From assembly GCA_027067035.1 (NCBI GenBank), contig JAMOMO010000414.1, forward strand, positions 1 to 6,430: a stretch of DNA of 6,430 bases, read 5' to 3'. This document shows, in pieces, positions 4,559 through 6,430 of this stretch. The notes beneath the pieces are model-generated. The model was given only the letters and a program-made list of their open reading frames with translations, was not told the DNA's origin and ran no database searches. Both the position numbers and the translations under genes were made by a program. Positions within the stretch are counted from its first letter, which is position 1; each line of letters starts with the position of its first letter. The stretch comes from Desulfobulbaceae bacterium (GTDB lineage: Bacteria > Desulfobacterota > Desulfobulbia > Desulfobulbales > Desulfocapsaceae).

Positions 4559-6430
4559 GTCCCTCTTCAATCACCCGGCCCAGTGCCTTGATGGAGTACG
4601 GCTTTTTCAGGAAATGACTGACCCCCATTTCCGTTGCCTTGTGAATCTCCGCATCCTCGGAAAAACCGCTGACAATAATGGCACGCTGAGCCGGGTTAAT
4701 GGCCTTGATCTCAGCAAAGGTCTCCCTGCCGCTCATCCCCGGATCCATCACCATGTCAAGCATCACAAGATCAACACTATTCTCCTTCAGATAGGCAACA
4801 GCCTCTTCCCCCGATGCCACGGCATGGACTGAATATCCCAGAGTGAGCAGGATTTCGGTTGCTATATCACGTTGAATTGCCTCATCATCAACCACAAGGA
4901 TTGAACCGCTGCCATGCGGGTCCTCCTCTTCATTCAGTTCCTCATCATCTCCCGCCCCGGCCCCCACAGCGGGAAGATACACCGTGAAGACAGTTCCCTG
5001 CGAATCACTTGAGACATCCACTGTTCCACCATGATCCTGCGCCGTGTTCCAGACAACCGCAAGACCGATCCCCGTACCACTGCGGCCAAGGACCTTTTTA
5101 CTGAAAAACGGTTCAAAGATGCGCTTCAGGTCCTTCTGATCAATGCCATGGCCACTGTCATGTACCTCAATGGTCACATACTCTTCAGCGGCAAGGTTAA
5201 GACGTTCCGCCTCACGCGCATCAAGCCTTCTGCTTGAGGTACAGATGGCCACGGTCCCCTTCCCCTGAATAGCCTCCATGCCATTGCCAAGCAGGTTCTG
5301 GATTATTTTCTGAATATGTATGGAGGAGCAGAGACAGAGGCAAAGCTTACAATCCAGATGTTTTTCAATTTTAACAAGGGGATGCCGTGAGTGCAGATCT
5401 GCAAATTCTATGGACGAGAGATAGTCACAGATCAGTCTGTTCACCACCAGCGGCTTCTTGACACAGGCAACTCCTCTTGCCACAGTGAGCAGGTCGTTAA
5501 CCATTGCCGCGGCCCTCAGTCCGGAATCCCGGATTGCCTCAATGGGGCGCCGTAATTCATGGCCCTCGTCAATCTTGAGCAGCAGCAGTTCCGGATAGCT
5601 CACCACCCCTGAGAGTATGTTGTTCAGATCATGGGCAACCCCGCCTGCCATCATCCCGATGGCCTCCATCTTCTGGGCCTGCTGCAGTTGATCCTCTAAA
5701 ACTTTTTCCTGAGTAACATCACGGAACGACAGTACTATTCCCTGATGTCTTTCACCCTGACCCACAGGAGCCGTTGCATAGACAACGGCAAAGCGTTCCC
5801 CTGACTTTTTGAGAAAATAGCTTTCCATCACCAGGACAGCGCCACTGAAACAGGCAGAATAGAGTGGCTGCGCCGTTTCATCATCAGCAGCATAGACAAG
5901 TTCCTGCATGGGCAGTCCCAATACCTCCTTATGGTGCTGATACCCCAGTATGGCGAGCCCGGGTTTATTGATATAGCGAATCCGCCCCCCTCTGTCCAGC
6001 TCACAGACCCCTTCAGCCAGCGAAGAAAGAATAGTCTGATGGCGTCGCAGCAGACTCTGTATCTCCTCCCTGGCCGCCTCAGTTTCCTGTTTGGAGTCGA
6101 TGAGATCAGATATCTTGGTATCCAGGCGTTTTGCCATACTGTTAAAAGTCTCCGCAAGATCCCGTAATTCGAGCTGATAGGGAATTTCCATGGCAACCTG
6201 ACGTTCACCTGCGGCCACCTTCATGATTCCCTCTTTAAATTTCTTCAGGGGATTAAATATGCGTTTGGAGAAAAAGACAATGACCAGAGCACTCAGCAGA
6301 AAGGAGAGAATAAAAGAGAAAATCGTGCTGCGCACAATTCGCTTGAGTGGAAGGAATGCCTCCTCCACGGGAAGCTCCACAACGATGAGCCAGCCACTTT
6401 CACTGTCCCTGCTGCAGAGCCGCATCACCT
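4548..6430 (-). CDS. Hybrid sensor histidine kinase/response regulator, N-terminus beyond window
   Basis: Membrane hybrid kinase, cut by the right edge. Numbering the 626 visible residues from position 6428: the end of a probable extracytoplasmic Cache domain (1-29, with GWLIVVELPVEEAF), a transmembrane helix (33-53), HAMP (54-107), a short coiled linker, PAS (128-242), HisKA with His266 in AGGVAHDLNN, and HATPase with N-box Asn378/Asn382, DSGHG (424-428), FEPFF (438-442) and GTGIGL (451-456). An acidic linker (490-503) joins a REC domain with Asp514/Asp515, phosphoacceptor Asp558, Ser587 and Lys609-Pro610. All catalytic residues are present. It should autophosphorylate in response to an extracellular ligand or a PAS signal and relay to its own REC; the target is unknown. 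Odd features: a CKLCLCLC cluster (360-367) before the N-box, and Gly383 where Ala is usual. The GTG-ATG at 6428-6423 is probably internal, because it would leave only a stub of the Cache domain. Confidence 0.93.
   Translation of the reverse strand, partial: VMRLCSRDSESGWLIVVELPVEEAFLPLKRIVRSTIFSFILSFLLSALVIVFFSKRIFNPLKKFKEGIMKVAAGERQVAMEIPYQLELRDLAETFNSMAKRLDTKISDLIDSKQETEAAREEIQSLLRRHQTILSSLAEGVCELDRGGRIRYINKPGLAILGYQHHKEVLGLPMQELVYAADDETAQPLYSACFSGAVLVMESYFLKKSGERFAVVYATAPVGQGERHQGIVLSFRDVTQEKVLEDQLQQAQKMEAIGMMAGGVAHDLNNILSGVVSYPELLLLKIDEGHELRRPIEAIRDSGLRAAAMVNDLLTVARGVACVKKPLVVNRLICDYLSSIEFADLHSRHPLVKIEKHLDCKLCLCLCSSIHIQKIIQNLLGNGMEAIQGKGTVAICTSSRRLDAREAERLNLAAEEYVTIEVHDSGHGIDQKDLKRIFEPFFSKKVLGRSGTGIGLAVVWNTAQDHGGTVDVSSDSQGTVFTVYLPAVGAGAGDDEELNEEEDPHGSGSILVVDDEAIQRDIATEILLTLGYSVHAVASGEEAVAYLKENSVDLVMLDMVMDPGMSGRETFAEIKAINPAQRAIIVSGFSEDAEIHKATEMGVSHFLKKPYSIKALGRVIEEGLTA

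Noticed and set aside
6423..6428. GTG-ATG as the true kinase start
   Set aside because: Starting here would begin within the last strand of a Cache-type sensor domain; the gene more likely continues past the window edge.

Overview
The window looks like chromosomal housekeeping DNA from an anaerobic or microaerophilic deltaproteobacterial-type organism, most likely Desulfobacterota (Desulfobulbales-like). This assignment is inferred from two things: the hybrid histidine kinase carries an H-box region (AGGVAHDLNNILSGVVSYPE) of the kind I associate with sulfate-reducer kinases, and a membrane-bound polyferredoxin sits beside tatBC. No search was run. Base composition looks mid-range (about 50% G+C by eye) and codon use looks uniform, with no insertion sequence, tRNA, rRNA, CRISPR array or prophage signature.

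Layout. Positions 162-1835 on the minus strand carry purA (adenylosuccinate synthetase) followed by rpoZ (RNA polymerase omega), with a very good sigma70-type promoter (TTGACT-17-TATATT) upstream of purA. Positions 1836-2189 are a 354-base divergent control region holding that promoter, repeats around it, an FNR-like palindrome and a structured leader. Positions 2190-3206 (plus) encode a NapH/YccM-like membrane protein with two [4Fe-4S] ferredoxin motifs. Positions 3207-3326 hold a strong promoter (TTGACA-17-TACATT) and a perfect 11-bp inverted repeat. Positions 3327-4558 (plus) encode tatB and tatC, overlapping by one base. Positions 4548-6430 (minus) hold the 3' part of a hybrid sensor kinase gene (Cache tail, TM, HAMP, PAS, HisKA, HATPase, REC). 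It converges on tatC and overlaps it by 11 bases, and its N-terminus lies beyond the right edge.

How the genes fit together. purA and rpoZ form a growth-related pair (AMP synthesis and RNA polymerase assembly). The polyferredoxin probably passes electrons from the quinone pool towards a periplasmic partner, and TatBC exports folded cofactor-bearing periplasmic proteins, so their adjacency fits respiratory metabolism, although no dedicated substrate enzyme is in view. tatA is not in the cluster.

I see no evidence for a wholly new system. The items most worth a second look are the control elements ahead of tatB, the FNR-like box ahead of the polyferredoxin gene, the repeats around the purA promoter, and a four-cysteine cluster inside the catalytic region of the kinase.
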